The notes below the pieces were generated by a model that was given only the letters and a program-made list of their open reading frames with translations, had not been told where the DNA came from and ran no database searches. A stretch of DNA of 36,179 nt from Moraxella lacunata (GTDB lineage Bacteria; Pseudomonadota; Gammaproteobacteria; Pseudomonadales; Moraxellaceae): assembly GCF_002027545.1 (NCBI RefSeq), contig NZ_MXAN01000005.1, forward strand, positions 1 through 36,179. The letters are read 5' to 3'. This document shows positions 18,196-27,136 of the stretch, piece by piece. The position numbers and the translations under genes are program-made. Numbering within the stretch: position 1 is the first letter of the stretch; each line of letters opens with the position of its first letter.

Positions 18196-19167
18196 ATGAA
18201 TTTTATAAAAAAGTTATTGGGCAATCCTATTTTGTTGGCGTTTATCGTGCTTGTGATTGGCTGTGGGCTGTATTTGACCTTAAATGTGATCAGTTGGGAT
18301 TTTGCTTTGCCCCTGCGTACTCGCAAACTCATCGCTTTTTTGGTGGTGGGCTATGCGGTGGGGGTGTCCACGCTACTGTTTCAAACGCTTACGCATAACC
18401 CCATTTTAACGCCAAGTCTCTTGGGCTTTGATGCCTTGTATGTTTTGATACAGAGTCTCATGCTGTTCTTTTTGGGTATGCTAAGTTATGTAACTTTGCC
18501 AACGGTGGGCAAATTCGCCTTTGAAGTGGCGGTCATGATGATGCTGTCGGTGATTTTGTTTCGTTTTTTGTTTACCAAGCACAATCAAGACTTGACACGG
18601 CTTATCTTGGTGGGTGTGATTTTTGGGACGTTGTTTCGTAGCTTGTCCTACATGGTCGCTCGCATGATAAATCCTGATGAATTTGTAACCGTGCAAGCCA
18701 ATAGTTACGCAAGTTTCACCGCCGTCAATGTCAATCTACTCATCACCAGCGTGGTGCTGTCGGTGGCGACTTTTGTTTATATATGGCGACAACGGTTTGC
18801 GTTGGACGTGTTGCTACTCGGCAGAAATTGTGCCATTTCGCTTGGCGTGCCGTATCATAAGCTGTCTCTTGGTATTTTGATGACAATCTCGCTACTGGTT
18901 TCCATGGCAACCGCCCTTGTGGGCCCGATTACGTTTTTTGGGCTTTTGGTGTGTGCTTTGACCAACCGTTTTTGCACCAAAATGGCTCATGGCGAACGGC
19001 TCATCTTGGTAACGCTCATCGCCAGTAGTACGCTTATTGTAGGGCAGGCGGTGTTTGAACATATCTTTAAAATGGCAGGCGTGCTTGAAGTGGTGATTGA
19101 GCTGTTTGGTGGGGTGGCGTTTTTGCTACTGATTTTTACGCAATACAATAAAGGAAAAAGAGCATGA
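18196..19167 (+). CDS. Iron-siderophore ABC permease (FecCD family), second subunit
   Basis: The 323-residue membrane protein is the partner permease (FatC/YclO-like): LPLRTRKLIAFLVVGYAVGVSTLLFQTLTHNPILTPSLLG is the conserved N-terminal block, and ALVGPITFFGLLVCALTNRF the coupling helix region. The codon before the chosen ATG is an in-frame GTG; AGGGG upstream supports the ATG. Its stop overlaps the ATPase start as ATGA, so the two are translationally coupled. Confidence 0.93.
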   Translation: MNFIKKLLGNPILLAFIVLVIGCGLYLTLNVISWDFALPLRTRKLIAFLVVGYAVGVSTLLFQTLTHNPILTPSLLGFDALYVLIQSLMLFFLGMLSYVTLPTVGKFAFEVAVMMMLSVILFRFLFTKHNQDLTRLILVGVIFGTLFRSLSYMVARMINPDEFVTVQANSYASFTAVNVNLLITSVVLSVATFVYIWRQRFALDVLLLGRNCAISLGVPYHKLSLGILMTISLLVSMATALVGPITFFGLLVCALTNRFCTKMAHGERLILVTLIASSTLIVGQAVFEHIFKMAGVLEVVIELFGGVAFLLLIFTQYNKGKRA

Positions 19168-19925
19168 TAAAAGTAAAAAACGTAAGCCACAACATCGGCG
19201 ATTTACCCATTTTAAAAAACGTAAATTTTGAGCTACCCACAGGGCAAATCATCGCACTCATCGGGGCGAACGGGGCGGGCAAAAGTACGCTGTTTAGCCT
19301 GATGGCTCGCATGAATCCGTTGCAGGACAAATCCGCCCACATCAGCTTTGACGGGCATGACATCAGCACCGCCACGGATAGCGACATGGCAAAAGTGGTT
19401 GCCATGCTCGCCCAAGAAAATCACATTCAGGGGCGACTGCGTGTGCGAGAGCTACTCATGTTTGGGCGTTATCCTTATCATCAAGGCAGACCCACGCAGG
19501 CGGATAAGGATAAGGTGGAAGAGATGATTACAACCTTTGAATTGGAGCCACTTGCCGAGCGGTTTTTGTCCGATTTGTCAGGCGGTCAGCGTCAGCGTGT
19601 GCTGATTGCCATGGTGGTGTGCCAAGACACGCCGTATATCCTGCTTGATGAACCGCTCAACAACCTAGATATGTACCATGCAGGGCGACTCATGCGACAG
19701 ATGAAGGTGCTGGCAAGTCGTGGCAAAACGGTGGTTATTGTGCTACACGACATCAACCAAGCGTCCCAATTTGCCGATACGGTCGTCATGATGAAAGGGG
19801 GCGAGGTGGTGTCAGTGGGTACGCCAAAAGACGTGCTAACGGCTGAAAATATGAAAGTGCTGTATAACGTGGACGTAACGGTGCTAATGCACAATGGTAA
19901 GCCGATTGTGGTGGATGTGGTGTGA
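19164..19925 (+). CDS. Iron-siderophore ABC transporter ATP-binding protein
   Basis: The 253-residue cytoplasmic ATPase has Walker A GANGAGKST, Q-loop AQENHIQGRL, signature LSGGQRQR, Walker B YILLDEPLNNLD and switch His in VIVLHDINQAS. It corresponds to FatE/YclP and completes a four-gene importer (binding protein, two permeases, ATPase). No outer-membrane receptor or siderophore synthesis gene lies in this window. Confidence 0.95.
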   Translation: MIKVKNVSHNIGDLPILKNVNFELPTGQIIALIGANGAGKSTLFSLMARMNPLQDKSAHISFDGHDISTATDSDMAKVVAMLAQENHIQGRLRVRELLMFGRYPYHQGRPTQADKDKVEEMITTFELEPLAERFLSDLSGGQRQRVLIAMVVCQDTPYILLDEPLNNLDMYHAGRLMRQMKVLASRGKTVVIVLHDINQASQFADTVVMMKGGEVVSVGTPKDVLTAENMKVLYNVDVTVLMHNGKPIVVDVV

Positions 19926-20014
19926 GAAAGGTAAAGGGGTAAAAGTGAATCTATCTCTATTTTCTAAATATATGAATTGATTTTGATACACCGTATCGTC
20001 TATTTGCCAGTTTA

Positions 20015-20755
20015 TCAAAACCCCACCGCCACCACCGAACAGTCATCATGTCCTTGTCGCTTTTTTAGGTTTTGTAATAAAATCGCCAGTTTGTCGGTGA
20101 GCGTGGACTGGCTGTTCCACATGAGTGTCAGTTGCGTGGGGCTAAATTCGTCCGTCAAGCCGTCCGTACATACCACCACTGTTTCGCCCTGTGTTGGGGC
20201 GTGCGTGGTGCGATGAACATTAAATTCATGCTCGTTTGGGTCGGCGATAAGGCACTCCATAAGACCGCCATAGAATTGGGCGTATTGGGTGCTGTCGGCA
20301 ACTTGTCCGCCAAGCAGTTCATTTAAAATCGAGTGGTCATGGCTTAATTTTTGCCACACGCCGTCCGCCCCCACGACAAACACCGCACTGTCGCCCACAT
20401 TAAAAATATCTAGTCTATCCGCCCCAACCACCACCCCTGCCAACGTGGTTGCCGAGCCGTGAGCAGTCGCCCCCACGTCATTACAAAACCGCCCAAACCC
20501 CCGCTCAAAAAAGCCCACACCGCCCACGTCATCAGGGCGTGCGTGTGCCACTTCGTTTATCCAAAAACGGCTCGCCAAATGAGCCTGTGGGCTGTTAAAC
20601 ACGCCGTCCGCCACCGCCACACAAAAGGGCATGGCAGGTGTGGGGACAGTTTTGGCGTGATGAAGTTTGGCGGTGTGGACGTTTGTGCCGTCAAATAACG
20701 CATCTTGGTTGGTGCGTTTGCCTTCCCCTTTGATTTGAAAATAGGCGATTTGCAT
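20015..20755 (-). CDS. PP2C-type serine/threonine protein phosphatase
   Basis: The 246-residue protein carries the metal-binding PP2C motifs in order: GKRTNQDALF (N-terminal Asp), VAVADGVF, GSATTLAGVV, IFNVGDSAVFVV, VVVCTDGLTDEF and DDCSVVAVGF. It probably dephosphorylates Ser/Thr residues in the cytoplasm using Mn or Mg. No kinase, FHA or secretion gene is nearby. Its ATG is 2 nt after the stop of the upstream UDG-like gene, so the two are an operon. It is convergent with the importer operon; no strong terminator is visible between them. Confidence 0.88.
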   Translation of the reverse strand: MQIAYFQIKGEGKRTNQDALFDGTNVHTAKLHHAKTVPTPAMPFCVAVADGVFNSPQAHLASRFWINEVAHARPDDVGGVGFFERGFGRFCNDVGATAHGSATTLAGVVVGADRLDIFNVGDSAVFVVGADGVWQKLSHDHSILNELLGGQVADSTQYAQFYGGLMECLIADPNEHEFNVHRTTHAPTQGETVVVCTDGLTDEFSPTQLTLMWNSQSTLTDKLAILLQNLKKRQGHDDCSVVAVGF

Positions 20756-20757
20756 GG

Positions 20758-21525
20758 TTATCCTTTGGGCAAGTGTTCAAGCAGTTGTGCCAAGCCTTTT
20801 TTGCCTTGTGGACTTCTGGTGCTTGGATGATGTGTGCGATAACATATCGGCTGATAAGGGCTACCGTCTGTGTTTTTTATGTCTAAATTTAAAAAACACT
20901 GCTCCAAATAACGCTTGTGCAAATTACCATGCCCCACCTTTGCCCACGTCAATTCTTTAAAATATTCATGCCGTGCTTTTTGTACTGATTTTCTATGACC
21001 ATTGACAAGCAAGATAAAATCAGGTCTTAATAGCTCAATTTGTGCCAATAATAATTCTTTGGATAACTGCTTAATGTCATCAAATAACTGGTGATTATCG
21101 GGCGTACTCAAATTATCAGATACCGCAAACATATTCGCCCATAATAGTCCGTCCGCCCCTGCTCGGTCAGCGACTTTTTTGGCAAAACCCAAAAAACGTC
21201 CGTCTTTTTGGGGTATGCTAATTTGCTTTTCAAAAAAGGTTTGGCCGTGGTTCATGCTTTTGATGACGTTGTCCATGTCATAATGTGGGACAGTCATGCC
21301 GCCACGCCAACCCCGAGTTTCTCTACCAACAATCAAGATTTTGTGTTGGGCGTTTTCATAATTTTCGGGTACAGAGCCTAGAAAAATATTGCAAAGCCGA
21401 TGTTTGGGCGTGGGTTTTTGGTTTGTATTGCACTCATCTTGGGCGATTTGTTGGATAAGGGGCTGATAGCGGTCTTGATTTAAAATGTCAAAATACCGCT
21501 TGGCGAGTTGGTCTTTTAGGGTCAT
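20758..21525 (-). CDS. Uncharacterised protein, possibly uracil-DNA-glycosylase fold
   Basis: The 255-residue protein is not one I can name. The order of ILIVGRETRGW, LLWANMF, LLRPDFILLVNG and CYRTHHPSTRS recalls the uracil-DNA glycosylase superfamily (water-activating loop, central strand, HPS loop), but the first motif does not fit any classical family and no iron-sulphur cysteines are seen. It precedes the PP2C gene by 2 nt. It may be a nucleic-acid-acting enzyme or only share the fold. Confidence 0.6.
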   Translation of the reverse strand: MTLKDQLAKRYFDILNQDRYQPLIQQIAQDECNTNQKPTPKHRLCNIFLGSVPENYENAQHKILIVGRETRGWRGGMTVPHYDMDNVIKSMNHGQTFFEKQISIPQKDGRFLGFAKKVADRAGADGLLWANMFAVSDNLSTPDNHQLFDDIKQLSKELLLAQIELLRPDFILLVNGHRKSVQKARHEYFKELTWAKVGHGNLHKRYLEQCFLNLDIKNTDGSPYQPICYRTHHPSTRSPQGKKGLAQLLEHLPKG

Positions 21526-21594
21526 GGGTTTTCCTTTTGGTCATACTGAAAAGTATGTGGAACTAAGTTTTGCACACGCTTGTCTATGGTCAAA

Positions 21595-21631
21595 AACCGT
21601 CATGATAAGACTTGCTTTATCATGAACGGTT
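21595..21631 (-). terminator. Terminator after the two small unknown genes
   Basis: AACCGTCATGATAAG pairs with CTTTATCATGAACGGTT (one bulge). On the minus strand it is followed by a T5 run. It separates the 21655-22647 pair from the UDG-like/PP2C pair. Confidence 0.75.
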
Positions 21632-21654
21632 CTTTCTTGTATGACATACTGTAA

Positions 21655-22140
21655 TTACAAACTCAGTGGCAACTCACGAGCCGTCAGCGATTTGGCAACC
21701 CGTTCATACCATGTTTTGATGATTTGGGTGGTTTCAGCATCATCACTGCCACAACGAGCAAGTGTCGGGCGGTAATGTGGACATTCACGCACTTCTTTAC
21801 CGTCAATCTCCCAATCTAGCACACGCACAGGACGGCGATTTTCTATCCAGTGTGTGCGTGGGTCGGTGTCGCCTTTGATTTGATATGCTCCGCCAATGAC
21901 TTGCACAAGGGCGATAAATTTTGCCCCGTTGCGAATGGCGACAATATCATTGACGGCAATTCTTTCGTTAAAAATGGCGATTTGTGGGTCGGGTTCATCG
22001 TCTCTTTCCCAATTTCCAAGCCCAATAAATCCACGATGTTCTAGGATATAAGGAATGTTTGGGGCAAAATCATCTTGCAAACCTGTGGGGTGCATTTGCA
22101 TATGCCAAAAGTTGTTAGGGGTAAATGTGATGTCGGTCAT
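21655..22140 (-). CDS. Uncharacterised protein with an EVE/PUA-like N-terminus
   Basis: The 161-residue protein starts FWHMQMHPTG, then has YILEHRGFIGLGNWERDDEP and IAVNDIVAIRNGAKFIALVQVIG. This pattern (aromatic FW/YW start, GxG-W, then a GDIV-rNG-k-iALV strand) is like the modified-base-reading domains placed in front of McrB-like or other restriction proteins. Here the domain stands alone. It is 9 nt after the neighbouring 22150-22647 gene, so they are cotranscribed. Function is inference. Confidence 0.6.
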   Translation of the reverse strand: MTDITFTPNNFWHMQMHPTGLQDDFAPNIPYILEHRGFIGLGNWERDDEPDPQIAIFNERIAVNDIVAIRNGAKFIALVQVIGGAYQIKGDTDPRTHWIENRRPVRVLDWEIDGKEVRECPHYRPTLARCGSDDAETTQIIKTWYERVAKSLTARELPLSL

Positions 22141-22149
22141 GGTAGCTCC

Positions 22150-22647
22150 TTAGTGGTTAATGGTAATCATGATGTTCTCTTCGCTCACACCAAGCGTTAA
22201 AGCCAGTCTGCGTTTGGCTTCGGGTATGGTTAAGGGTGCGTCCGATTGGCTTTGGGTTTTCTTTTGGGTTGGATTGTTTTTAGGCTGTACAGGCTTAAAT
22301 TCAAGGCTGTTAATGTCTAAGTATTCAAATTCATCTAATGAACGATAAGAGACAGGGTTTGCCGTCCCTTTGATGTTGGGAATATTGATGTCAGCGTATT
22401 CACTGATGTAAACTTCATAACGAGTGTTGTTGTGTGGGGAGACCTGAATATCGGAAATTTTACCAATCAAAAAGGCGGTGTGTGGCGGAGCTTCGGGATT
22501 GCCCCAATTGCCAATTAATTGCACGCAAATGATGTATTTACAAGCGTTAGCAGTGCGTTTGCTTAACCGCCAATCGCCACTTACACCTTCTGACAAAATG
22601 TCGCTTTTGCCATTGTAGGTAAAAACAACCAAGCATTTTTCGCTCAT
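22150..22647 (-). CDS. Uncharacterised protein
   Basis: The 165-residue protein has a beta-rich N-terminal part (CLVVFTYNGKSD, YIICVQLIGNWGNPEAPPHTAFLIGKISDI), a Gln/Thr/Ser-rich linker (about 118-137) and a C-terminal helical tail LTIPEAKRRLALTLGVSEE. The first part could be another PUA-like fold. I do not recognise the family. It is the first gene of a two-gene unit with a clear promoter. Confidence 0.6.
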   Translation of the reverse strand: MSEKCLVVFTYNGKSDILSEGVSGDWRLSKRTANACKYIICVQLIGNWGNPEAPPHTAFLIGKISDIQVSPHNNTRYEVYISEYADINIPNIKGTANPVSYRSLDEFEYLDINSLEFKPVQPKNNPTQKKTQSQSDAPLTIPEAKRRLALTLGVSEENIMITINH

Positions 22648-22677
22648 AACAAATACTCTCTAAGAAATCATGACTGG

Positions 22678-22706
22678 GTTTTACTGCCATTTTCTTAGAA
22701 AGTCAA
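22678..22706 (-). promoter_or_regulatory. Promoter of the two-gene unknown unit
   Basis: On the minus strand TTGACT (22706-22701) and TAAAAC (22683-22678) are 17 bp apart, about 30 bp before the start codon at 22647. Confidence 0.45.
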
Positions 22707-22781
22707 TTATTTTATTAAAAAAATTTTGATAATTATATTTTTAATATATTTATTTAATGCTAATAGTGTTCTAATAGTATT

Positions 22782-23966
22782 TTAATCCACCCTATCCCCA
22801 CGCCCCGCAAGCCAGCCAAAGCCGACATTGACACACATTAGGATAAATAGCACATACAGCGACACTTCCCAAGTGCCTGTTTTTTCGTATAATTTACCCA
22901 ATGCTAATGGGCCAAAAAATGCCACGCCATAGCCCACCGCTTGCACCATGCCCGACAAATCCCGAGCGGTATCAAGCCGTGTCGTGCGAATGGAAAACAG
23001 CATAAGCGATAACGTAAAAATACACGCCCCGCCAAAGCCCATAAGTGCCGACCATAGCATGAGATAATCAGGGAGCCAAATAAATCCGCCCGACCCCACT
23101 ACGTTGGCAAGACTTGCCACTAAGGCAATGATTTTTATGGGAAAATTTCTTTTGATTAAAAAGGTCAATAAAAATATCGCCACAGGGGCGGACAGCTGAA
23201 AAGCAAGGGCAAGAGAGCTTGCCTGTGCCAAACTTAGCCCATAGCCCATGCCAATGGACGGCAAAAAGCTCGCCACCGTATAAAATAGGAGCGACTGTAT
23301 GCCCATATACACGCCCAAATACCAAGCGTCCTTGCTTTTCCATGCGTTAAAATGGCTGGGCGTGCTGGTGGTTTGGGCGATGTCGGTATGATATAACTTA
23401 TTGATAAATAACAACATAAAAAACGTCATTACCGCAAACACCCCCCACCATGACAATGCCACCTGCCACGATACCACACCCATGAGCGGTACGACCAGAT
23501 AGGCACACAGCCCTGCACATACCGACATGGATAGGCTAAATACGCCTGTGGCAAGGGCGATGTGGTTGGGAGTGTATTTTTTGATAAAGGGGGCGGTTAA
23601 GGCATTTAATAGCCCAATGGCAAGCGACAAAACAACTGTACCAACAAACAGCCCACCCACCCCAAGCCACACCCGAGACAGCACGCCTAGTGCCAGCACC
23701 ACACCGCTTGCTATCATCATGATTTCAAGCCCAAAACGCTTGGCGAGCATGGGGGCAACCAACGCCCCAAACGCAAACATCGGCATGGGTAACGCCCCCA
23801 AAAGCCCAATGGCGGACACCGACAGTCCGAGTGCATCTGTGAGTGTGGGGGCGACCGAGCCTAGCATGACAATGGGTGAACGCATATTTATCGCCAACAA
23901 CACAAGCGTGATGATAAGCAGGGCAAGGGGTAGGGCGGATTTGTGGGGGTGTGTGGTGTTTGGCAT
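22782..23966 (-). CDS. MFS transporter of the CynX/NimT type
   Basis: The 394-residue membrane protein has about twelve hydrophobic segments and the N-terminal signature LAINMRSPIVMLGSVAPTLTDALGLS, found in the cyanate transporter/NimT group. The substrate is uncertain (cyanate, nitroimidazole-like or other small anions). The chosen ATG at 23966 gives MPNTTHPHKSALPLAL; a longer frame to 24119 would add an unlikely hydrophobic extension. No cyanase gene is nearby. Confidence 0.85.
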   Translation of the reverse strand: MPNTTHPHKSALPLALLIITLVLLAINMRSPIVMLGSVAPTLTDALGLSVSAIGLLGALPMPMFAFGALVAPMLAKRFGLEIMMIASGVVLALGVLSRVWLGVGGLFVGTVVLSLAIGLLNALTAPFIKKYTPNHIALATGVFSLSMSVCAGLCAYLVVPLMGVVSWQVALSWWGVFAVMTFFMLLFINKLYHTDIAQTTSTPSHFNAWKSKDAWYLGVYMGIQSLLFYTVASFLPSIGMGYGLSLAQASSLALAFQLSAPVAIFLLTFLIKRNFPIKIIALVASLANVVGSGGFIWLPDYLMLWSALMGFGGACIFTLSLMLFSIRTTRLDTARDLSGMVQAVGYGVAFFGPLALGKLYEKTGTWEVSLYVLFILMCVNVGFGWLAGRGDRVD

Positions 23967-24050
23967 GGCGGTTCGGTGTGGGTAAAGATAGGATTGTAAC
24001 AAAAAAGGATAAGGCTTGAAAAGGGAAAAATTTAGGATAAAGAAAAGAAA

Positions 24051-24071
24051 AAGGGCGAATAAGTCGCCCTT
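24051..24071 (-). terminator. Terminator downstream of nqrM
   Basis: AAGGGCGA / TCGCCCTT stem with a 5-nt loop and a T-rich stretch after it on the minus strand. It lies between nqrM and the MFS gene. Confidence 0.6.
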
Positions 24072-24101
24072 GTGTTTATGTTGATTGTTTGTGTTGGTTA
24101 T

Positions 24102-24166
24102 TGTAGGGACAAATTGCAATTTGCCCTTTTGGGAATTTCACATTTGGGCGAATAAATCGCCCCTAC
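24102..24166. repeat. Palindromic dispersed repeat
   Basis: TTGTAGGGACAAATTGCAATTTGCCC and, after a spacer, GGGCGAATAAATCGCCCCTACA. The ends are inverted copies of the TGTAGGGGCG motif seen in the family A repeats and near 6113 and 17000. Confidence 0.6.
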
Positions 24167-24223
24167 ATATCAAGATTTAGAATATCTCTTTATTTAACCA
24201 CGCCTTTTGGGCTAATGATAACA

Positions 24224-24490
24224 TCAAATCTCTTTGGCAATCTTATCCAATGTCGCTTTATTGGCGAGCATGGCTTTTTTGTCGTCTTCGGTTAGGGACT
24301 CGCATTTGTTCGGGTCATTACCACAAAACTGGCAAAACTCATCGCCCATCAGTGTCGCCACGCCCCCACATGAGCCTTTTAGGGGTTTTTTCTTGACTAA
24401 ATAACCAATCCCCATAAACAAAAAAAACAGCACAAACACCCCAAACGTTACAACAAACATGGGGATAAATTGGACGAGCAAGTCATTCAT
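24224..24490 (-). CDS. nqrM: (Na+)-NQR maturation protein
   Basis: The 88-residue protein has one N-terminal membrane helix (about 8-32) and the conserved KGSCGGVATLMGDEFCQFCGNDPNKCE with four cysteines. NqrM is needed to place the Fe centre in the NqrD/NqrE subunits of the sodium-pumping NADH:quinone reductase. In many genomes it follows nqrABCDEF-apbE; here it stands apart from them. Confidence 0.88.
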   Translation of the reverse strand: MNDLLVQFIPMFVVTFGVFVLFFLFMGIGYLVKKKPLKGSCGGVATLMGDEFCQFCGNDPNKCESLTEDDKKAMLANKATLDKIAKEI

Positions 24491-24673
24491 GGCGTTCTCC
24501 TAATTGATAGAGATGAAGGGTGTATTATAAAGAATTCTGCCAAAAAAATCAGTCCGTTTTTTGTAATGATATTGGGCGGTGGCAAAAAATATGTTAGAAT
24601 ACATTTGTAGGTACAATTTTTTAATTTTACCCACAATCAATATTTTATCTATCGTCAATCAAGGATTAGTATC

Positions 24674-25279
24674 ATGACATCAGACTTAAATGTGCCAAAA
24701 CCTAGCCCTAGCGAAGTTCAAAAATATTTAGATAAGTGGCAAACATTGGATAATTATCCAAAACAGGAAAGTGCATTAAACAAACTATTTTTTGAATTTG
24801 CACCAGGCAACACTGATATGAATGACATTTTGTTAAAATGTGCCACGTTAAATGATTTTTATAGCACTAGAATTCGCACAATTGACCTTGTTTATGTTGC
24901 AGATAATATTGCTAAGATAGATAATCTTGATGAATTGTTGGAAAAAGGAGATACAACCTTAATTGACAAGATGCAAATATTTAAAGACAAAGAAGGCTTG
25001 AAAAGAAGGTGTTATTCTTTTGCTACAAAATATTGCAGTCATCATAACCCAATAGCTCTTCCGATTTATGATAGCTTTGTAGATGAGATGTTATGGCATT
25101 TTCAAAAAACATATCAATTTTCAAATTTTCATAGAAAAGATCTTAAAAACTATCAGAGATTTATAGAAACTCTCTTGGATTTTAAAAGATATTTTGATTT
25201 AAATGATGTTGGTTTTAAAGAATTAGATCGTTACCTTTGGCAATTAGGAAAGGATACTTTTGGAAATAAAAAAGAATGA
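24674..25279 (+). CDS. Uncharacterised AT-rich orphan gene
   Basis: The 201-residue, mostly helical protein is not recognised. The segment LKRRCYSFATKYCSHHNPIALPIYDSFV resembles a helix-hairpin region in some DNA-glycosylase-like or phage-defence-associated proteins, but that is weak. Its base composition is clearly more AT-rich than nqrM or creD, suggesting transfer. A GGATTAG site upstream of the ATG and a strong terminator downstream support a real, single gene. Confidence 0.65.
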   Translation: MTSDLNVPKPSPSEVQKYLDKWQTLDNYPKQESALNKLFFEFAPGNTDMNDILLKCATLNDFYSTRIRTIDLVYVADNIAKIDNLDELLEKGDTTLIDKMQIFKDKEGLKRRCYSFATKYCSHHNPIALPIYDSFVDEMLWHFQKTYQFSNFHRKDLKNYQRFIETLLDFKRYFDLNDVGFKELDRYLWQLGKDTFGNKKE

Positions 25280-25290
25280 TAATTTAACTA

Positions 25291-25325
25291 AAAAATCGCC
25301 CATTTATCCACAATGGGCGATTTTT
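25291..25325. terminator. Bidirectional terminator
   Basis: AAAAATCGCCCATT / AATGGGCGATTTTT is a perfect 14-bp stem with a 7-nt loop. It serves the orphan gene and the convergent cre operon tail. Confidence 0.9.
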
Positions 25326-25332
25326 ATTTTCC

Positions 25333-25503
25333 CTATACCACTTCAACCCCTGCACACACCTGCCGATGAAAGCTCATCAACAGCTTTAATTTTGGCACAT
25401 ATAGCCAATGCAAAAATTCCACGCAGTTATCTTGTTTAAATTCATCTAAGATTGCCGATTTGGGTTTGCCGATTAGGGTGCTTACATTAGTGATACTAGT
25501 CAT
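25333..25503 (-). CDS. Small protein coupled to creD
   Basis: The 56-residue ORF (MTSITNVSTLIGKPKSA...) starts inside the end of creD, with an 8-nt overlap (ATGACTAG), and has AGGAG seven nt upstream of its ATG. It ends 8 nt before the shared terminator. The coupling and the ribosome site support it; the sequence has no family I know and no membrane segment. Confidence 0.6.
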   Translation of the reverse strand: MTSITNVSTLIGKPKSAILDEFKQDNCVEFLHWLYVPKLKLLMSFHRQVCAGVEVV

Positions 25504-27046
25504 GGGCGGTCTCCTGATTGGTTGGGTTGATTTGGTTGGTTGTGGTAACTGGCGGTTGCGTGGGCGGTGTGTTGTCGCTTTCATCGCTTTCATTGTCATC
25601 ATCTTGCCCTGTCATGCCATACCAATCCACATGACGAGTAGCAACCATAACCACGGCAATACACACAAACGAGAACACTGACCCCATAAGCAAATTCATG
25701 CCACTTGCCGAGAGTATCGCATAAAAGCACGCATACAACGTCCCCAGCACCGCCCCAAAACCCACGCCACGCCCAAACGAGCCGAGCATATAACAAGCAT
25801 ACCAACCGATAAGCCCCACGCAGGCAAGACTTGCGATGATGTAGGCATACAAAAAGGCGATGTGTTCGGCAAGTGATAACAAGAGCAAATAAAACACAAG
25901 CAACGCACTTGCCACGAGCAGATATTGAATGGGGTGAATGGCACGAGCCTTGATAACCTCAAACAAAAAGAACGTCCCAAACGACACCATGATGATAAGC
26001 AAGGCGTATTTGATACTGCGGTCGGTCTTGGTGTAGGTGTCGTTGGTGTGGATAAAATCGGTCATGAGAGCGTGGTGCGTGTACTGGTCAAAATCGCCCA
26101 TGATGCCCCGTGATAGCTCCATGATGAGTTTTTGATTTTGCACGCCTAAGACATGGGCTTGCCATGTCGCCCCAAAGCCGTTATCGGTGAGCGATTTGTG
26201 CGTGGGTAGGGCTTGCCCGTGGAATTTGGGATTTTGCCAGTTGCTGTTTAGGGCAACGGTGTTCATCTCGCCAAGCGGTAGTACGCCAAAACTGCCAATG
26301 CCCGCCACATCAAGCTCAAACTGTACATTTAGCTCCCGACTGCCCATAAAATCGTCTTTCATAAAATCATCTAAGGTCATGGGCAAAGCCACTTCCAAAT
26401 GTGGTAAGGCGTTGTCCGTGCCAAAGGTGGCAGGATAGCTTTTGCCATTGACGGTTACGTCCGTTGGCATGACACCCCGTAAATCGCTTAGGGCGATGAT
26501 GAGCCTTAACGGTTTTGGGGTGGACTTAGCAGGCGTGGTGGGTGTCGCTTGGGTGGTTTGGGGGTTTTGGGTGGCGACTTGCTCGCTTGGGGTGGATTGG
26601 GCTTGCTCGTTTTGGGTTTGCTGATTTTGGGACTGTTCGTTTTGCGTTTGGGTATCAGACGATACCGTTTGGGCAGGTTCGGCAGGCGTGTCAATGTGCA
26701 AGGTGTGGGCGGTGGCATGGGCATTAAAACTCTGCTGTACGACCACCTTCGTGCCATAGCTTATCGCCCGATAAATGCCCCGTTTGTACTCGTCATCTCG
26801 CACATCGCTTGTCGCCTTGATGTCGCTTTTGGCGGGGAAAATGTAGTGCGTCTCATCGCCATGCCCTGCCACCAAAAAGGGCGTGGCTAGGATTTGCGAT
26901 GACACATGGGACGACTTAATCTCGCTGATGACTTCATCGTGATAAGACTGTCGCTCGCTCACAAGTCCGCTTACGAACATCAGTCCGACAAAGAACACAA
27001 GGCATACCGCCCCGATGAGTGATAATTTTGTACCGATTTTTTGCAT
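25496..27046 (-). CDS. creD: CreD inner-membrane protein
   Basis: The 516-residue protein has an N-terminal membrane helix (about 8-30), a large periplasmic domain and five or six C-terminal helices (about 345-490), typical of CreD. In Enterobacteria and Pseudomonas, creD is induced by CreB and linked to beta-lactam response and envelope stress. Between about residues 120 and 180 there is a Gln/Thr/Asn/Pro-rich insert (TQNEQSQNQQTQNEQAQ), and the C-terminus is also Asp/Asn/Thr-rich; both look like low-complexity expansions. It follows creC with a 90-nt gap. Confidence 0.9.
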   Translation of the reverse strand: MQKIGTKLSLIGAVCLVFFVGLMFVSGLVSERQSYHDEVISEIKSSHVSSQILATPFLVAGHGDETHYIFPAKSDIKATSDVRDDEYKRGIYRAISYGTKVVVQQSFNAHATAHTLHIDTPAEPAQTVSSDTQTQNEQSQNQQTQNEQAQSTPSEQVATQNPQTTQATPTTPAKSTPKPLRLIIALSDLRGVMPTDVTVNGKSYPATFGTDNALPHLEVALPMTLDDFMKDDFMGSRELNVQFELDVAGIGSFGVLPLGEMNTVALNSNWQNPKFHGQALPTHKSLTDNGFGATWQAHVLGVQNQKLIMELSRGIMGDFDQYTHHALMTDFIHTNDTYTKTDRSIKYALLIIMVSFGTFFLFEVIKARAIHPIQYLLVASALLVFYLLLLSLAEHIAFLYAYIIASLACVGLIGWYACYMLGSFGRGVGFGAVLGTLYACFYAILSASGMNLLMGSVFSFVCIAVVMVATRHVDWYGMTGQDDDNESDESDNTPPTQPPVTTTNQINPTNQETAHD

Positions 27047-27136
27047 AAATAACTCCTAAAAACATGAAGTCATTATAAAAATCGTGTGTGCAAAAATTAT
27101 GGAAAAATGGGGCGGATTTATGGAAAATGTGTGAAA

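Noticed and set aside
15873..19925. Fur-binding site for the siderophore importer
   Set aside because: No 19-bp palindrome close to GATAATGATAATCATTATC was found before the lipoprotein or the first permease.
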